Positions 26,032 through 34,857 of a stretch of 64,000 bases of DNA are shown here, one piece after another. Position 1 is the first letter of the stretch; every line of letters starts with the position of its first letter. The stretch covers positions 1 to 64,000 of the forward strand of contig JBDRHZ010000023.1 of assembly GCA_043816305.1 (NCBI GenBank), read 5' to 3'. Source of the stretch: JAHIVN01 sp018816645. Its GTDB lineage: Bacteria > Patescibacteriota > Dojkabacteria > JAHIVN01. The translations under genes were made by a program, and so were the position numbers. The notes under the pieces were generated by a model. The model ran no database searches. It worked only from the letters and a program-made list of their open reading frames with translations, and was not told where the DNA came from.

Positions 26032-26339
26032 TCCGTTGATGAGACTACACCGACAAGATCCATGTACTTGAAATATTTTCGGATTTCATCCCAGTATTTA
26101 TCCGCTACTTTTGAACTGTAGACACGATTATTTGTGTTTTCCATTGCACGGCAGAGTTCATTTTCCCCATCTGTTAACAAATTCTTCACCTTCCCTCCTA
26201 TATTCTGGAACTTTTCTTCAAGTTTATTTCTGTTTCGGGCATCTGCATAATCATTGTTCAACATAAAAAACTCTTGGAACAAGGCTTTATTTCCTTCCCA
26301 TATTTCTTCAAATATCCTTTTGTATTTCGCTTTCGCCAT
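26028..26339 (-). CDS. Hypothetical 103-aa helical protein
   Basis: No family recognised. Highly charged and predicted helical (YKRIFEEIWEGNKALFQEFF..., then KLEEKFQNIGGKVKNLL and YWDEIRKYFKYMDLVG). No signal peptide or TM. It is convergent with the muramidase-like gene, with a 4-nt overlap of the ends. Confidence 0.6.
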   Translation of the reverse strand: MAKAKYKRIFEEIWEGNKALFQEFFMLNNDYADARNRNKLEEKFQNIGGKVKNLLTDGENELCRAMENTNNRVYSSKVADKYWDEIRKYFKYMDLVGVVSSTD

Positions 26340-26439
26340 ATCACAAGTGCTAAATATAAATCACCATATCATACCAAAATTTCAAAAAGTTAAAAGGTTT
26401 TGCTTCTTGCATAAACTATGTATATAATAATTTGAGCAA

Positions 26440-26895
26440 ATGAAAAATATCTTCGAAATAATTTGCAAAAAATGCAGAGGCAAATGCTGTAAAACTGTTA
26501 CTTTCCTCTCGCAGGACGACTTGCAAAGACTAAAAAAATGCAAGGATATGTTTGCTCAAAACAAGAAGTTCATTCACACACGAACCAATAACCATTTTCT
26601 TATGCTAAAAAATGGAGAGTGTTCATTCCTTGATCCGGTAAAGGGCTACAAGCTCAAAGAAGCCTGTCGTCCGCTAGAATGCCTCCTTTTCCCTTTAGTC
26701 TTCAAATCAGAGAAGAATGATATCCGGTTTTATCTAAACAAAAAATGTCCATACCTCAAGGAGATATCGAAAAAGTGGGTTTCCGAAACCACAAAGTGGG
26801 CTGATAGTCGGCTGAAGCATTGGAAGAAAGCTGAAAAAGAATCTTTCAGTAAGATCATAGGAAACCACCCAAGTTCTCATCTGCACGTTTTATAA
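26440..26895 (+). CDS. YkgJ-like cysteine-cluster protein
   Basis: A 151-residue protein with a Cys pattern typical of YkgJ-type putative metal-binding proteins: CKKCRGKCCK at residues 9-18, GECSFLD in the middle, and CRPLECLLFPL followed by KKCPYL. The spacing suggests a Zn or Fe-S site. Family function is poorly known. A TATAAT (26423-26428) with TTGCTT 17 nt upstream lies 11 nt before the ATG, predicting a leader of about 5 nt. Confidence 0.75.
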   Translation: MKNIFEIICKKCRGKCCKTVTFLSQDDLQRLKKCKDMFAQNKKFIHTRTNNHFLMLKNGECSFLDPVKGYKLKEACRPLECLLFPLVFKSEKNDIRFYLNKKCPYLKEISKKWVSETTKWADSRLKHWKKAEKESFSKIIGNHPSSHLHVL

Positions 26896-26960
26896 GAGAG
26901 ACAAGTTTTGTCAATAGTCCTGGTTATTGATATAGTAACTCTCATATTAGCTCAGAGTTT

Positions 26961-28442
26961 ATGAAAACAAAAAAATTCACCATTCTTCACTCCAACGACA
27001 TGCATGGAGATTTCCTCGCCGAGATTCAGAAGAAAGACGTTGGAAAGAAAAGTAAACTCATAGGCGGCTTATCACTTCTCTCTGGTTATATAAATAAAGT
27101 CCGTCATGAAGAGGAAAATGTTCTATACGTAATATCTGGAGATATGCTTCAAGGAAGCATGATAGACTCCGAATACAAGGGTATTTCGACAATAGAAATT
27201 ATGAATTATCTAGCACCCGATGTAGTTGCACTTGGAAATCATGAGTTTGATTATGGGCTTCCTCACTTGCTTTTTCTCGAAAGAGTAGCTAATTTCCCAA
27301 TTGTAAACGCAAATTTATATATAAAAAAGTACAACAAAAGACTGATGAATCCGTTTCTGATAGTCAAAAAGGCAGGCTTTGAGATCCTTTTCACTGGAAT
27401 CATAACTGAAAAAGTGATGGATTCAATCAAGCTTGATAAACTCGTCGGAAGTTTTATCACTCTGGAGGAAGCCAGCAGAGAAGTGGGAAAAATCTGCAAT
27501 GCATATAAAAACAACGATATAGATCTAACTATTCTTTTGACACATATCGGCTTTGAATCAGATATCGAGCTGGCAAAACTTTTGAAACGGGAATGGGGAG
27601 TCGACATCATGATAGGTGGACATTCTCATACTATTCTCAAACATCCAAAGAGGGTTAATAAGATACTTATCACACAGGCCGGGGTAGGCACTGATCAGAT
27701 TGGCCGCTTTGATATCGAAGTCGATGATGCTACCAACAGCATTGTCAAATCCTCCTGGAGACTCATTCCGATAAACAGTAAATTAGCTGACCCAGATGAG
27801 AAGCTTGAGGGGTTTATAGATTCTTTCAAAAAGAAGGTCGACAGAAAATACAATACAATCCTTTGCAAACTTTCTAAAAAACATACTCACCCCAAAAGAG
27901 AGGAAGAAAGCAGTCTCGGGAACCTGTTTTCAGACGCTTTTGCCGAGATAGCAGAATGCGACGTAATGCTTGTCGGAAGCGGCTCGATCAGGATTCCTGA
28001 GTTGGGACCGCTCGTGACTCTCAAAGATTTCATTTCCTGCTTCCCGTTTGATGACTCCCTCACACGTTTTACCGTCACAGGCTTTTCATTGAAAAAGATT
28101 TTCAGTCACATACTGCGCAATGAAAACAGAAACAGTGAGGGTGAATGCTATCAGGTAAATTCAAAGGTTAGAGTTGTCTTTTCGTCAAAAAGCAACCTGC
28201 TTAAGTCTCTGGAAATAGATAATGCCAAGATAAAGGACAAGCAACTGTACACTATTTGCCTTCAGGGATATCACATCCAAAACTCGAAAGATAATTTAAA
28301 TGTGTCTGAAAAACAACTGCTGAAGGCTGGCAACTCTAAGGTTGTAACAACATCTGTTCAGGAAATCCTGGAAGAATATCTGAGGAATCATCAGAATATC
28401 TCAAAAGAGGTCGAGGGTAGATTGACTTATTTAACTACATAG
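26961..28442 (+). CDS. 5'-nucleotidase / UshA-type metallophosphoesterase
   Basis: A 493-residue protein with an N-terminal calcineurin-like phosphoesterase domain: LHSNDMHGDF, YVISGDMLQGS, VVALGNHEFDYGL, LLTHIGFESD and IMIGGHSHT give the full set of dinuclear metal ligands. A C-terminal 5'-nucleotidase domain (about 305-490: SSLGNLFSDAFAEIAECDVMLVGSGSIR) completes the UshA architecture. It removes phosphate from nucleotides or related esters. UshA homologues are normally exported, but no signal peptide is present here, so it may be cytoplasmic. The next gene begins 4 nt after the stop, suggesting an operon. Confidence 0.9.
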   Translation: MKTKKFTILHSNDMHGDFLAEIQKKDVGKKSKLIGGLSLLSGYINKVRHEEENVLYVISGDMLQGSMIDSEYKGISTIEIMNYLAPDVVALGNHEFDYGLPHLLFLERVANFPIVNANLYIKKYNKRLMNPFLIVKKAGFEILFTGIITEKVMDSIKLDKLVGSFITLEEASREVGKICNAYKNNDIDLTILLTHIGFESDIELAKLLKREWGVDIMIGGHSHTILKHPKRVNKILITQAGVGTDQIGRFDIEVDDATNSIVKSSWRLIPINSKLADPDEKLEGFIDSFKKKVDRKYNTILCKLSKKHTHPKREEESSLGNLFSDAFAEIAECDVMLVGSGSIRIPELGPLVTLKDFISCFPFDDSLTRFTVTGFSLKKIFSHILRNENRNSEGECYQVNSKVRVVFSSKSNLLKSLEIDNAKIKDKQLYTICLQGYHIQNSKDNLNVSEKQLLKAGNSKVVTTSVQEILEEYLRNHQNISKEVEGRLTYLTT

Positions 28443-28446
28443 CCAG

Positions 28447-29256
28447 ATGAAACTAATCAATAAAATTATCCAGAAATTCTTGCTAATACTTCTTTTTGCC
28501 AGTCTTCTTACCTTTATCTACTCCGAAATCCGAAAAGACTATCTTCCAAGTCAAGCGGGAATTCTTGAGCAAATATATACTGTTCCTGAGCAAATAGCTG
28601 TAAAGGATGAAGGTTTTGAGATAAAGAGAGAAGGTACAACATACGAAATTACTCCCAAGTACTCCTATGAATTATACGGCCTGATCGTATCTGCCTATGA
28701 CACAGATATCTGGTATGACATCACCCACGCAAACGATCCATTAAATACGAAAGACATCTGTGTTATATGGGGTGAGAACATCAAAAGCGGAGTATATCAG
28801 AAAATGAAGTACAGAAGCGGAGAATTTACTTGTTTCTTTGAGTTCAAACCCGGTACAGATTCTGTCTGGTATGACAAGTTTGACGGGACTAGTCTTTCAA
28901 ATAATCATCTCCTTCCGGAAACTGAGACTCTATCAAAATTGATCAAGAGCTCAAACATAGGCGACCAAATCCACCTCAAAGGTCTACTCATAGATTATTC
29001 TATAAAAACACAGGATGGAACAATCGGCACAAGAGATACTAGCACAGTGAGAACTGATACGGGCTGTGAAATCATTTATACAACGGATTTTGAAATTCTG
29101 AAAAAAGGAAATGAAAGCTATCATACCCTGAACTTGGTTTCTAAATACGCCATACTTACTTCTTTTGTAGCCCTGGTTTTGTTATCTCTTTTCCAGAATA
29201 ACAATCATTCAACTACGCATGAACAATTAATTAACACCAAATCAACTATGAATTAA
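28447..29256 (+). CDS. Uncharacterised membrane protein with two flanking TM segments
   Basis: A 269-residue protein. An N-terminal TM (about 9-26) and a C-terminal TM (about 236-254) flank a predicted extracytoplasmic domain with YSYELYGLIVSAYDTDIWYDI, KDICVIWGENIKSGVYQKMKYRSGEFTC, LSNNHLLPE and STVRTDTGCEIIYTTDFEIL. These phrases recall a widespread bacterial family of unknown function, which I cannot name. The gene starts 4 nt after the nucleotidase stop and probably shares its transcript. Confidence 0.7.
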   Translation: MKLINKIIQKFLLILLFASLLTFIYSEIRKDYLPSQAGILEQIYTVPEQIAVKDEGFEIKREGTTYEITPKYSYELYGLIVSAYDTDIWYDITHANDPLNTKDICVIWGENIKSGVYQKMKYRSGEFTCFFEFKPGTDSVWYDKFDGTSLSNNHLLPETETLSKLIKSSNIGDQIHLKGLLIDYSIKTQDGTIGTRDTSTVRTDTGCEIIYTTDFEILKKGNESYHTLNLVSKYAILTSFVALVLLSLFQNNNHSTTHEQLINTKSTMN

Positions 29257-29335
29257 CTAAGGATTAGCTTTTGGCTATTCTTGAGCAAAAAGGTAATCTA
29301 TTGTTTACGAAATTTAAACTCTTCACTTCTCAACT

Positions 29336-30190
29336 ATGAACCCTTCAATTATTTTTGGACTTCTAGCTATGTTTGGCTGGGGAGTTGGAAATTTTACAAC
29401 TGGTGTTCTTTCCAAAAAGGTTGATCCATTTAAACTTAGTTTTATAGTTCATACTTCAGCGCTCCCACTGACAGTTCTGCTTTTATTATTTTTTAAGTAC
29501 AGCATCTCGATAGATTACTTTTTCCTGCTTAGTATCCTTGGTATAACAGCAAGTTCATCCTACTTCACCTTGTCCAAGTCACTTCAAACAGGAACCATAT
29601 CTGTCATCAGTACGATCATTCCCATCTGGGCAATTTTCACCTCAGTCTTAAGCTTCCTATTTCTGGAAGAGGAAATCTACGCCGAAAAGGTCCTTGGAAT
29701 TTTGATCGTGATATCCGGCGTACTTCTAGTCTCGGCAGATTTTGAACAGATTAAGAAAAAAGCTGTCGTTCTGCATGCTGGTACTGCTTGGGCATTCTTG
29801 TCTGCATTTGTCATGGGCCTACACTCCTTTCTTGTCGCACTTTTTACACAGAAATTTGACTGGTTCTCGGTCACCCTTACCGGCCGTATATGGACATTCT
29901 TGGTGTTTCTCATCTTAGCCTTCTTCAGCAGAAAGAGACTGAAAAATTTCTTTATCAAAGTCCCCAAGTTGGTAATAGCACTGATACTCCTTGAGACAAT
30001 AGTTATAGCTGTATTCAATCGCGGCCTGGAACTAGGAGAGCCTTCTGTTGTAGCTACTATCGCTTCAGCCACACCGCTGGTTGCAGTTCCTCTCGCGTTC
30101 ATCTTTTTCAAAGAGAAACTGAAACTGTACCAGATATTTGGGATGCTGCTAAGTATCGTAGGAATTGGTTGCTTATCTTTCGGGGGTTGA
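29336..30190 (+). CDS. EamA (DMT)-family transporter
   Basis: A 284-residue protein with about ten TM helices in two EamA repeats. The first repeat ends with IWAIFTSVLSFLFLEEEIYAEKVLGILIVISGVLLV; the second ends with ATPLVAVPLAFIFFKEKLKLYQIFGMLLSIVGIGCLSFG, the conserved DMT closing motif. Members export metabolites or amino acids, or transport sugars; the substrate is unknown. A strong bidirectional terminator follows at 30216-30259. Confidence 0.88.
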   Translation: MNPSIIFGLLAMFGWGVGNFTTGVLSKKVDPFKLSFIVHTSALPLTVLLLLFFKYSISIDYFFLLSILGITASSSYFTLSKSLQTGTISVISTIIPIWAIFTSVLSFLFLEEEIYAEKVLGILIVISGVLLVSADFEQIKKKAVVLHAGTAWAFLSAFVMGLHSFLVALFTQKFDWFSVTLTGRIWTFLVFLILAFFSRKRLKNFFIKVPKLVIALILLETIVIAVFNRGLELGEPSVVATIASATPLVAVPLAFIFFKEKLKLYQIFGMLLSIVGIGCLSFGG

Positions 30191-30215
30191 CTTCATTAAC
30201 TATGTAGATAAAAAA

Positions 30216-30259
30216 ATACTAATGCCCCAAAAGGGAAACATTAGTATTTTTCTTTTTTT
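30216..30259. terminator. Bidirectional rho-independent terminator
   Basis: ATACTAATG (30216-30224) pairs with CATTAGTAT (30239-30247), with a CCC/GGG inner stem. T-rich tracts lie on both sides (TTTTTCTTTTTTT on the plus strand, TTTTTT on the minus strand). It sits between the ends of the EamA gene and the convergent histone-like gene and would serve both. Confidence 0.85.
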
Positions 30260-30268
30260 GCATATTTA

Positions 30269-30439
30269 TTACTTTTTCTTTCTTCTTACCGTCTTTTTGG
30301 CAGCTTTTCTTTTTGTCTTTCTTACGGTCTTTTTTGCAACTTTCCTTTTTGCTTTTTTCGCGACTTTCTTAGCAGGCCTTCGCTTTACTGCTTTTTTTGC
30401 AGGTTTCCTTGCCTTTGATTTTGCTTTTGCTCGGGGCAT
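30269..30439 (-). CDS. Histone H1-like Lys/Ala-rich basic peptide (56 aa)
   Basis: Reading the minus strand from the ATG at 30437-30439 gives 56 residues, more than half Lys or Arg, built from repeats like PAKK, VAKKAKRK and KKTVRKTKRKAAKK. This is the composition of bacterial histone H1-like or AlgP-type C-terminal tails, which coat DNA or RNA without a folded domain. It ends at TAA (30269-30271), right at a strong terminator, which supports expression. The opposite-strand Phe-rich reading is its shadow. Confidence 0.8.
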   Translation of the reverse strand: MPRAKAKSKARKPAKKAVKRRPAKKVAKKAKRKVAKKTVRKTKRKAAKKTVRRKKK

Positions 30440-30749
30440 TTTTTTAAATTAATAAATTAATACAATATCAATATACGCAAAAATTCAGAAAATGCAATAG
30501 GGTAAACATGCCGTAATGAAGGGGTTATCATTTGTTATATTTTGGAACTTTGCATAAATTTATAAAACAAAAAATAACTACGACCGATAAATACCTTGAT
30601 AACAAAGCTATTTCGCTTCTTATATATTTACATTTATTGTATAATTTATCGATATAGTTTGGACACAAGTTCAAAACTGGAAATAGCTGGAACAAATTTT
30701 TATCGCCGATTGACAGCACAATACTTGATTTCTTGAATGTAAAAATTTA

Positions 30750-30941
30750 ATGAAAAACTTTCTCCAAAAAAACTGGACACTGTTTATTGTTATGATCTAT
30801 TTTATTTTTCCCGACTTTATTCCAGGTGTTTGTGATGATATCTCGCTTCTAATCGTAGAGAGAACCCTCAATAATACTTGGAACCAAATCAAGTCGAAAC
30901 AGCGTAAGTCTGATGAAGTCAAAAAAGAGACCTCTTCATAA
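30750..30941 (+). CDS. Small (63-aa) membrane protein
   Basis: One hydrophobic segment (about 9-28, WTLFIVMIYFIFPDFIPGVC) is followed by DDISLLIVERTL and a basic tail. The D-F-I-P-G...DD phrase recalls the DUF1232 family, but the protein is too short for a firm match. It overlaps the start of the downstream acyltransferase gene by 29 nt in another frame, implying translational coupling. The 310 nt upstream contain no recognised feature. Confidence 0.5.
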   Translation: MKNFLQKNWTLFIVMIYFIFPDFIPGVCDDISLLIVERTLNNTWNQIKSKQRKSDEVKKETSS

Positions 30942-31929
30942 ATCTTTCTACAGTTTTAACGCAGAAACCAATTTCGAGCTTGGATGCATGATGGGAGCAG
31001 CATTTAAACAAGACGCTAAGAATGGTTTGAAAAGATCCAGTCAAAGCAGAGACTGGGAAAGAAGAAACCGAGTGTCAGATAAATATTTGGATTTTACGGA
31101 AAATGAATTTCCCAGCTATGTTGAAGAGCTGAGAGGATTTGCCGAGGGCTCGGGTGTTTCCTTTGCAGATTTGTGGCCGATGGTAATAGGAAGCGATCTT
31201 TCTCAGGACAAGTCAGAGAAATGCACTGCTATCGTGACAAATGATGGATCTCTTATTGGCAGTACGGAGGATTTTGATGCTTCTGTGAAGGATGAAATTT
31301 ACATAGTTCAAAAGACGATTCGGGACATAACAGTTTTTGAATTCTACTATTCTTATTCTCTCGGAGGAGAATCTATCAGTATAAATTCAAACGGCATTGT
31401 CCAGCTGACAAATTCTCTAGTGCATACCGATCATCAGGTTGGTATACCCAGAAATGTGATCTCCAGATGGTTATCAGAAACCGCTGAACCTGTGAATGAT
31501 TTTGAAAAATTGAATAAACTGACTAGGGCATCCGGCTACAGCCATACGATCACCTCTCTCGGTGGACCCGTTTGGAACATAGAAATGACTTCAAAAAATC
31601 TAGTTGTAACTAAGAACAAAACTCCATTTATCCATACAAATCACTATCTGAGCGAACTGGCCAGAATACAGTCCGAAGAATACAAAGAGGGTGTAGGTAT
31701 AGGCACTTATGAGAGATACGAGAGTGCGATTGCTCAAGCAAAGAAGAAAATGACAGAAGGGGACTTGAGAGAATTATTATCAGACAATTCTCTTGGAAAA
31801 GAAATAAGCATTTTTAATGAAAGAACGATCGCAAGAATCTTGATCAATCTGAAAACGCAAAAAGCTTTCGTCTGGATGCTGAGAGAAAAAGAACTAGGGT
31901 GGGTGGAATATGAATTAGATTTTCTATAA
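30913..31929 (+). CDS. C45-type (acyl-CoA:6-APA acyltransferase-like) Ntn-hydrolase
   Basis: A 338-residue protein resembling the peptidase C45/AAT family of self-processing N-terminal nucleophile hydrolases. ELRGFAEGSGVSFADLWPM precedes the candidate nucleophile Cys in KCTAIV (C104), followed by IGSTEDFD and, later, PFIHTNHYL, a family landmark. The protein would autocleave before Cys104 and hydrolyse or transfer acyl-amide groups. It lacks a signal peptide. It overlaps the small membrane-protein gene upstream; cutA follows. Confidence 0.75.
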   Translation: MKSKKRPLHKSFYSFNAETNFELGCMMGAAFKQDAKNGLKRSSQSRDWERRNRVSDKYLDFTENEFPSYVEELRGFAEGSGVSFADLWPMVIGSDLSQDKSEKCTAIVTNDGSLIGSTEDFDASVKDEIYIVQKTIRDITVFEFYYSYSLGGESISINSNGIVQLTNSLVHTDHQVGIPRNVISRWLSETAEPVNDFEKLNKLTRASGYSHTITSLGGPVWNIEMTSKNLVVTKNKTPFIHTNHYLSELARIQSEEYKEGVGIGTYERYESAIAQAKKKMTEGDLRELLSDNSLGKEISIFNERTIARILINLKTQKAFVWMLREKELGWVEYELDFL

Positions 31930-31968
31930 AGTCAGGGCTTGGCTACTTTATTTATTAACTCTAACTAC

Positions 31969-32277
31969 ATGAATCTTCTATTTTTAACCTGCGCAAATAA
32001 GGATGAAGCTGAAAAGATAAAAAAAGTGCTTCATGAAAAGAAACTAGTCGTATGCGCCAAAATGTGTAGTGTATCGTCTTCCTTTCTTTGGAATGGAAAA
32101 GTTGATAATGCCAATGAAGTAATGCTCATCATGGATTCAAGAGAAGATCTTTTTGAACAGGTTGAAACAGAGATTCGAAAAGTCCACAGCTATGACACCT
32201 TTGTTTTGTTATCAGTACCAGTTACCAGGAGCTCAAAGGGAATAAGGGAGTGGATAGACGAAGAGCTTAAAGACTGA
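31969..32277 (+). CDS. cutA: CutA1-like divalent-cation tolerance protein
   Basis: About 102 residues from the ATG at 31969 (an in-frame TTG 10 codons upstream is less likely). The small trimeric CutA fold is recognised from FLTCANKDEAEKIKKVLHEKKLVVCAKM, SSFLWNGKVDNANEVMLIMDS and HSYDTFVLLSVPVTRSSKGIREWI. The usual ending HxYDxPxIxxxPV is altered at the Pro (HSYDTFVLLSVPV). The exact role in bacteria is unsettled. It follows the acyltransferase gene by about 40 nt. Confidence 0.88.
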   Translation: MNLLFLTCANKDEAEKIKKVLHEKKLVVCAKMCSVSSSFLWNGKVDNANEVMLIMDSREDLFEQVETEIRKVHSYDTFVLLSVPVTRSSKGIREWIDEELKD

Positions 32278-32367
32278 TCCATTTATTGAGGAACTAAATG
32301 AGATCCTTATGAATTGGCGTAAAGAGAAATTTACAAAGGAAACGAAAAAAGTTGCCTAACTACCTAG

Positions 32368-32868
32368 TTACAATCCCATTTCCATAATTACTACAACTTT
32401 TTCTTCTCCACCAAGCATTTCTTTTTTCTCACCGGTAATAACAAAGCCGGACTTTTGGTACAAGGCAACTGCTGCGGATTGCTCTTTATTCACCGATAAT
32501 CGTAACGTGCCTACTACGTTTGAATTTTTAATTCTTTCAATTAGCTCGCTCATCAATACAGAAGCCAGCCCCTGCCCTCTTGCATCTTCTGTAACATAAA
32601 CTCCTACTATCTCAGCTACACCATCTTCTGAAACATAAGCTCCTGCTGAAGCGATCAGCTTACCCGTTTTATCCTCTACAAATACTGCCCATTGCCTATG
32701 TTCTGCAGAATACGGCTGAAGGCGTGACCTCCACTTTACTTCATCAAAAGCTGCTTCTCTGGCAACGCTCGAGCCAAATGCCTGTGGGTCATGCTCCAAG
32801 GCTTCGAGCCGAATATCTCTATACCTATGCCAATCATCCGGAGTAAGTTCTACAACCGAGTATTCCAT
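32368..32868 (-). CDS. GNAT-family N-acetyltransferase
   Basis: A 166-residue protein: VVELTPDDWHRYRDIRLEALEHDPQAFGSS at the start; KLIASAGAYVSEDGVAEIVGVYVTEDARGQGLASVLMSELIERI as the acetyl-CoA-binding motif A (R-G-Q-G-L-A); and LRLSVNKEQSAAVALYQKSGFVITGEKK as the C-terminal motif B. This arrangement is typical of small-molecule or ribosomal-protein acetyltransferases; the substrate is unknown. An extended -10 (TGTTATAAT) lies about 36 nt upstream, so unlike many genes here it would have a real 5' leader. Confidence 0.87.
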   Translation of the reverse strand: MEYSVVELTPDDWHRYRDIRLEALEHDPQAFGSSVAREAAFDEVKWRSRLQPYSAEHRQWAVFVEDKTGKLIASAGAYVSEDGVAEIVGVYVTEDARGQGLASVLMSELIERIKNSNVVGTLRLSVNKEQSAAVALYQKSGFVITGEKKEMLGGEEKVVVIMEMGL

Positions 32869-33006
32869 TGCTAGCTAATAGGATTACTAAACTAAAGACG
32901 GTTCCATTATAACATGATCAAGCTATGTCCGAGAAAATGTAGGAACTTTAGCCCTAAGCCTCTGTTCTGTCCTTTTAACATTGGAGCTTTAAGTATTAAT
33001 TCTGAG

Positions 33007-33855
33007 TTAGTCCTTGCAGCTCAAACACTTCACATACGAAAACTCGCTTTCATCCTCTTTTGGTTCATCAGTGTACTGAAAATCTCTCGCCTGTTTTTCC
33101 AGCGTACCTTGTAATACACCTGGCAGAAACTTGAAAAGCATAGCATAATTGCTTGCCATCTTCGGAACTAGGACCTTTCGCTTGTCAGTGAACACAGCAT
33201 CATAAACCGCCTGAGCAACCTCAGAAGCCTCGACTGCATCTCCATAATCATCAAGATCCAGATTTGCTTTGTCCTTTGCAAAAAAGTCTGTCTTCACTGC
33301 TCCCGGATGAACAGTAGTAACATTCACATTATGCTGTTTCAGTTCAGGGCGGATGCTATCTGCAAAGCCAGTGATTGCCCACTTAGTTGCAACATATACC
33401 GACCACTGCGGAATGGTGATCAAACCGGCAAGCGACGAGGTCATGATTATATGGCCGTATTTTTGACGAACCATTACTTCTGCAGCATACTTTGCAACCA
33501 TGATCATGCCGATCAAGTTTACATCTATCATGGCGTGTATCTGTTCTCTGGTTAGATCTTGAATATTACCAATAAACCCCAATCCTGCATTATCAAAAAC
33601 TACATCCAAAACTCTGCGATCTTTAATTGTTTCTAAGAATAAATTCTTTACAGAATCGTCGTTTGTAACGTCTGTCGGAACAACAACTCCCTTCCCTCCA
33701 AGTTTTTCTACTTCGGATTTTACTTCCTGCAGCTTATCCTCACTCCTCGAAGCAAGAATTACAGTTGCTCCATCGCTAGCAGCTTTCAATGCAAAAGCTC
33801 GGCCTATGCCGCTTGAAGCACCCGTGATAAGAACCGTTTTGTCCTTTAATTTCAT
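33007..33855 (-). CDS. Short-chain dehydrogenase/reductase
   Basis: A 282-residue classical SDR. The Rossmann TGASSGIGRAFA lies at about residues 11-22, followed by FDNAG, MTSSLAGL with the catalytic Ser, and YVATKWAITGFADSIRPEL with the YxxxK pair (Tyr and Lys). NAD(P)-dependent oxidoreductase of unknown substrate. The C-terminal extension (LPGVLQGTLEKQARDFQYTDEPKED) is charged. A TATACT box sits about 22 nt upstream of the ATG. Confidence 0.92.
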   Translation of the reverse strand: MKLKDKTVLITGASSGIGRAFALKAASDGATVILASRSEDKLQEVKSEVEKLGGKGVVVPTDVTNDDSVKNLFLETIKDRRVLDVVFDNAGLGFIGNIQDLTREQIHAMIDVNLIGMIMVAKYAAEVMVRQKYGHIIMTSSLAGLITIPQWSVYVATKWAITGFADSIRPELKQHNVNVTTVHPGAVKTDFFAKDKANLDLDDYGDAVEASEVAQAVYDAVFTDKRKVLVPKMASNYAMLFKFLPGVLQGTLEKQARDFQYTDEPKEDESEFSYVKCLSCKD

Positions 33856-33920
33856 GATTAAAGCTTAAAAGGTAAGAGTATAATTCTTAGGATAAAAGAA
33901 AAGGAACAGGGGTGCAAGAG

Positions 33921-34175
33921 CTAGTTCGAGTTAGCCATTAATCCTTGCAAAACTTTATCAGCTTCGTTCAAAAAATCATCTGATAAAGCACCCCGATAGC
34001 TACCTAGTTGCACGCGAGCCATACGTAGGGCAAGAAAGACATTAACCCCGGGTGTAATTTCACAGACATCTTGAAGAACTCTATACGCAAAGTTAAAGCC
34101 TGTTTCTCTATCTCTTGGAGTAACAACTGGTTTTACCACCCCTGAGTATTCACCGGGTTCCATATACAGAATCAT
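33921..34175 (-). CDS. Hypothetical 84-aa protein
   Basis: No family recognised. The ATG at 34175 (MILYMEPGEYSG) is chosen because a TATAAT box lies 13 nt upstream, inside the longer open frame; ATG at 34163 is also possible. PRDRETGFNFAYRVLQDV and VFLALRMARVQLGSYRGALSDDFLNEADKVLQGL look like amphipathic helices. It borders the 3' end of a decayed transposase. Confidence 0.45.
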   Translation of the reverse strand: MILYMEPGEYSGVVKPVVTPRDRETGFNFAYRVLQDVCEITPGVNVFLALRMARVQLGSYRGALSDDFLNEADKVLQGLMANSN

Positions 34176-34236
34176 ACAAATATGCTTGATTATATCACCA
34201 GTTCTGAAAGCTATCAAACACATGTACGAGGTTGCA

Positions 34237-34693
34237 TTACATATGTCTCCTGTTTACTCTTAGTCTGTACTTTCTTTCTCTTTTTCTTCTCTTCAATCCT
34301 GCAGTGTTTACTATCTTCTGTATTCTACTTTGTCCTATACTTATTCCTTCTCTCTGAACTAGTATCTGTAACTTTACCTTTCCCTAGCCGTATTCCTGTC
34401 TTAACTCTACCACTCTCTCTATTACCTCAAAGGGTATATTGCTTTCTCTTACTCTAATTGGTTTCCTGGACTCATCTTCCAGTGTTGACAGCTTCCATCT
34501 GTTATACTTCTTTCTCCAGTATCTTATCGTTGATTCTGCTATTCCAAAGTGTCTTGATGCTTTTCTTGTGCTGTTTCCTTCCTCTATGTAATCCATCCAG
34601 CCTAGTCGTAGTCTTGCCTTTGGACTTAGGCCAAGTGATGTTTGCTATGTAGGGGGATTTATATCTTGCTGTTGTTTTGATACCATACTTCAT
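34237..34693 (-). pseudogene. Decayed IS481-type transposase (HTH part) with frameshift and internal TAG
   Basis: From the ATG at 34693 the frame reads MKYGIKTTARYKSPYIANI, then shifts (around 34636-34646) to LSPKARLRLGWMDYIEEGN, RKASRHFGIAESTIRYWRKKYNRW and VIERVVELRQEYG. This is the N-terminal HTH of IS481/integrase-type transposases. A TAG (34384-34386) sits where Trp is expected, and the frame then continues GKVKLQILVQREGISIGQSRIQKIVNTAGLKRRK before a TAA at 34237-34239. The DDE catalytic domain is absent, so the gene is dead. Confidence 0.7.
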
Positions 34694-34736
34694 GGTGCGA
34701 TTACGTAACAATTTATCATAGTTATTATATCGCACC
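34694..34736. repeat. 8-bp inverted repeat around the transposase-remnant promoter
   Basis: GGTGCGAT (34694-34701) and ATCGCACC (34729-34736) are perfect inverted repeats spanning the minus-strand -10 box (TATAAT, 34724-34729) and ending beside the remnant's ATG. It could be an operator or a terminal repeat of the element. A 14-mer just outside (TGCGCAACATGTAT, 34739-34752) recurs at 36821-36834. Confidence 0.5.
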
Positions 34737-34857
34737 TCTGCGCAACATGTATCCCAACTTATTCACACACCCTTCTGTATATTTCAAAAGCTACTGTTTA
34801 AGAGCAGTTTATGGTAAAATTTAGTTGATGCCCGACTAACATCTAACATCAAAAAAA

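Noticed and set aside
30165..30452. Phe/Leu-rich 95-codon plus-strand ORF
   Set aside because: It is the antisense shadow of the Lys/Arg-rich histone-like gene; Phe-rich composition arises from reading AAA/AAG codons backwards, and it overlaps a strong terminator.
32278..32350. Short frame after cutA (ELNEILMNWRKEKF...)
   Set aside because: It has only a late ATG giving about 20 residues and lies between a finished cutA and a convergent gene, so support is too weak.
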